Shown here: positions 30,998 to 31,789 of the stretch, in pieces
Numbering within the stretch: the stretch's first letter is position 1
How the letters are laid out: each line of letters starts with the position of its first letter
NCBI GenBank assembly: GCA_002305335.1
Contig: DBQR01000027.1
Span: 7,169 to 38,957 of the forward strand
Source: Clostridiales bacterium UBA1389
GTDB lineage: Bacteria; Bacillota; Clostridia; Oscillospirales; CAG-382
Length of the DNA stretch: 31,789 nucleotides
Direction of reading: 5' to 3'
Notes under the pieces: generated by a model
Databases searched by the model: none
Seen by the model: only the letters and a program-made list of their open reading frames with translations
What the model was told of the DNA's origin: nothing
Position numbers and translations under genes: made by a program

Positions 30998-31417
30998 TCA
31001 GAATCCGTAATCCACAAGGTCTTCGGTTATGCCTTCGGCGGACATATGCTGCTGTTCCTTTTCCCATTCGGAAACCGACCAGATTTCAAGGTGGTTGTCG
31101 TTGCCGATTATGATAACGTCCTTTTCAAGTCCGGCAAATTGACGGTAAACCGGGGGGATGGGAATCCTCCCCTGGGGGTCCACCACCGATTCGCTGGCGG
31201 AGGAAAAGAAGTACCTTTTGGCATGGCGCTGTTTGGCTTCGGGGAGTTCCTTGATTTTTTTGGCGAAGGCTTCCCATTCGGTGACGGGGTAAATGTTAAG
31301 GCATTTGTCAAAGCCCTTGCTGATGACAACCTCGTTGCCGAGTTCGTCCCGAAGCTTTGCGGGTATGGACACCCTTCCCTTCTGGTCCATTGAGTACCAG
31401 TATTCGCCTATAAACAT
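30998..31417 (-). CDS. mraZ: Transcriptional regulator MraZ
   Basis: DNA-binding regulator of the dcw cluster, 139 residues, built from two AbrB-like SpoVT motifs and active as a ring-shaped oligomer that represses its own operon. D11-Q-K-G-R15 and D80-P-Q-G-R84 are the two conserved D-x-x-G-R turns. M-F-I-G-E-Y at the start and the length fit the family. I chose the ATG at 31415-31417 because AAAGGGGGGG lies 4 bases upstream; an ATG at 31459 would add 14 residues overlapping the 5' leader and its operator. Target repeats of the expected 10-bp spacing lie at 31476-31500, just after its promoter. It is the first gene of the minus-strand dcw operon. Confidence 0.96.
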   Translation of the reverse strand: MFIGEYWYSMDQKGRVSIPAKLRDELGNEVVISKGFDKCLNIYPVTEWEAFAKKIKELPEAKQRHAKRYFFSSASESVVDPQGRIPIPPVYRQFAGLEKDVIIIGNDNHLEIWSVSEWEKEQQHMSAEGITEDLVDYGF

Positions 31418-31475
31418 GTTACCCCCCCTTTGCTGAAAAATTATGGTCGAATCATGCATTTTTGTGGGATTTCAT

Positions 31476-31500
31476 ACAACTTTATGCCACAATTTCCCAC
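31476..31500 (-). promoter_or_regulatory. MraZ box: three 10-bp-spaced repeats
   Basis: On the minus strand GTGGG (31496-31500), GTGGC (31486-31490) and GTTGT (31476-31480) recur at exactly 10-base steps, the spacing known for MraZ operators (TGGG-type repeats with 5-base gaps). They start about 10 bases after the -10, so a bound MraZ ring would cover the start site. A further GTGGG on the opposite strand lies at 31464-31468. Confidence 0.75.
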
Positions 31501-31509
31501 TGCTTATTT

Positions 31510-31538
31510 ATTATATACAAAGAATTTCAAAAAAGCAA
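31510..31538 (-). promoter_or_regulatory. mraZ / dcw operon promoter
   Basis: On the minus strand TTGCTT (31533-31538), a spacer of exactly 17, TATAAT (31510-31515). The predicted start is near 31503, leaving a leader of about 86 nt whose first 30 bases are the MraZ box. Confidence 0.8.
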
Positions 31539-31663
31539 TACCTTTTTAAATTTTTTTCAATATTTTTTTTGGATTACGTAAACTAACATTTTTTAATAAA
31601 TCCCCTTGTATATCAGCATGTTTCGGTATATTCCGATGAAATATGCCTTCATCTTTATGTAAA

Positions 31664-31677
31664 CGAACACTTGTTCG
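31664..31677. promoter_or_regulatory. Perfect Gram-positive LexA (SOS) box
   Basis: CGAAC, ACTT, GTTCG: an exact match to the Bacillota LexA consensus CGAAC-N4-GTTCG. On the minus strand it overlaps a TTGACG that could serve as a -35, but the matching -10 is poor (TAAAGA at an 18-base spacing). The nearest downstream gene on that strand is mraZ, about 250 bases away; no plus-strand gene starts within the window to the right. Confidence 0.7.
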
Positions 31678-31688
31678 TCAAAAGGCAT

Positions 31689-31718
31689 AAAAAATACCCC
31701 GCGGTTTTCCCCCGCGGG
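31689..31718 (-). terminator. Minus-strand intrinsic terminator of a gene right of the window
   Basis: CCCGCGG (31698-31704) pairs with CCGCGGG (31712-31718) around a 7-base loop. On the minus strand the stem is followed by GTA and six T (A-run 31689-31694). It isolates the dcw operon from a gene lying beyond 31789. Confidence 0.85.
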
Positions 31719-31737
31719 ATATATTATTTCGCCGGAA

Positions 31738-31783
31738 GGCGGATTTCATCCGCCTATAACACAAAGGTGTGCTGCTAAAGCAG
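31738..31783. repeat. Dispersed hairpin repeat, right copy, with two adjoining mini-hairpins
   Basis: Three perfect small hairpins lie close together: GGCGGAT/ATCCGCC with loop TTC (31738-31754), ACAC/GTGT with loop AAAG (31759-31770), and CTGC/GCAG with loop TAAA (31772-31783). The first shares 15 consecutive bases with 14898-14912. It is probably a multi-copy extragenic element running out of the window. Confidence 0.65.
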
Positions 31784-31789
31784 TAAGCC

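Larger units (their letters stand above)
31418..31789. other. 372-bp gene-free regulatory region upstream of mraZ
   Basis: No convincing gene. From left to right: mraZ leader with the MraZ box, mraZ promoter, a T/A-rich stretch (about 31540-31600), a stretch with no clear structure (31600-31660), a LexA box (31664-31677), a minus-strand terminator (31689-31718) that must belong to a gene to the right of the window, and a cluster of three small hairpins (31738-31783). Confidence 0.7.

Noticed and set aside
31593..31652. A 19-codon minus-strand ORF (M-K-A-Y-F-I-G-I-Y...) just downstream of the LexA box, as a possible SOS peptide.
   Set aside because: Its ATG overlaps the only candidate -10 of the LexA-linked promoter and it has no good ribosome site; a 60-base ORF in AT-rich DNA is expected by chance.
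1..31789. Defence system, prophage, transposon or CRISPR locus as the hidden novel system.
   Set aside because: I saw no transposase, integrase, restriction, Cas, toxin-antitoxin or phage structural proteins. The window is mainly housekeeping, and the only Schlafen/AlbA_2-type protein stands alone.

Overview
The window looks like chromosomal DNA of a Bacillota (Firmicutes) bacterium in the class Clostridia, most likely a gut-type Oscillospirales/Ruminococcaceae relative. Pointers are the dcw cluster with MraZ, DivIB-type FtsQ and a PASTA-bearing PBP, a DUF4093 RNase M5-like protein, MtaB, a LexA site of the Gram-positive type, purine-rich Shine-Dalgarno sites, and C/G-rich dispersed hairpin elements of the kind I associate with gut Clostridia. 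The family-level placement is inference.

Layout. (1) 1-931, minus: start of tsf and all of rpsB. The rpsB promoter lies at 1094-1122 and is followed at once by a terminator-like hairpin and a long nested leader hairpin. (2) 1178-5539, minus: three accessory genes. They are an orphan sugar-type solute-binding lipoprotein with its own consensus promoter, an AGE-family N-acylglucosamine 2-epimerase ending in a strong terminator, and an AlbA_2/HATPase regulator divergent from alaS. (3) 5732-14880, plus: a compact housekeeping operon alaS, HIT hydrolase, comEC, holA, RNase M5-like, mtaB and a 369-residue protein of unknown function, with overlapping or abutting ends. (4) 14881-15673: a dispersed-repeat/terminator element, a small AT-rich BspA-like lipoprotein gene and a bidirectional terminator. 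(5) 15676-31417, minus: a dcw cell-wall/division cluster. In transcription order it holds mraZ, rsmH, ftsL, pbp, murF, mraY, ftsW, murG, divIB/ftsQ, ftsZ-1, ftsZ-2, then tcdA, a GH123-like (DUF4091) protein and a NahK-like sugar kinase. (6) 31418-31789: regulatory region with the mraZ promoter, a three-repeat MraZ box, a perfect Gram-positive LexA box, a minus-strand terminator and a hairpin repeat.

How the genes fit together. The dcw genes make lipid II and the divisome, but murE, murD, murC, murB, ddl and ftsA are missing from the positions where they often sit. Two intact tandem ftsZ genes close the cluster. Both lack the usual C-terminal D-I-P-x-F-L-R motif and share a different terminal motif. 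The genes after ftsZ do not belong to division: TcdA makes cyclic t6A, and the GH123-like protein with the NahK-like kinase looks like a two-gene intracellular N-acetylhexosamine salvage unit. MtaB also acts on t6A, so two tRNA A37 hypermodification genes fall in one window.

No CRISPR array, tRNA, rRNA, transposase, prophage or recognisable defence system was seen. The most unusual points are the twin ftsZ genes, the hydrolase-kinase pair attached to the dcw cluster, ComEC with a degenerate C-terminal domain, the LexA box next to the dcw promoter, and the hairpin at the start of the rpsB transcript.
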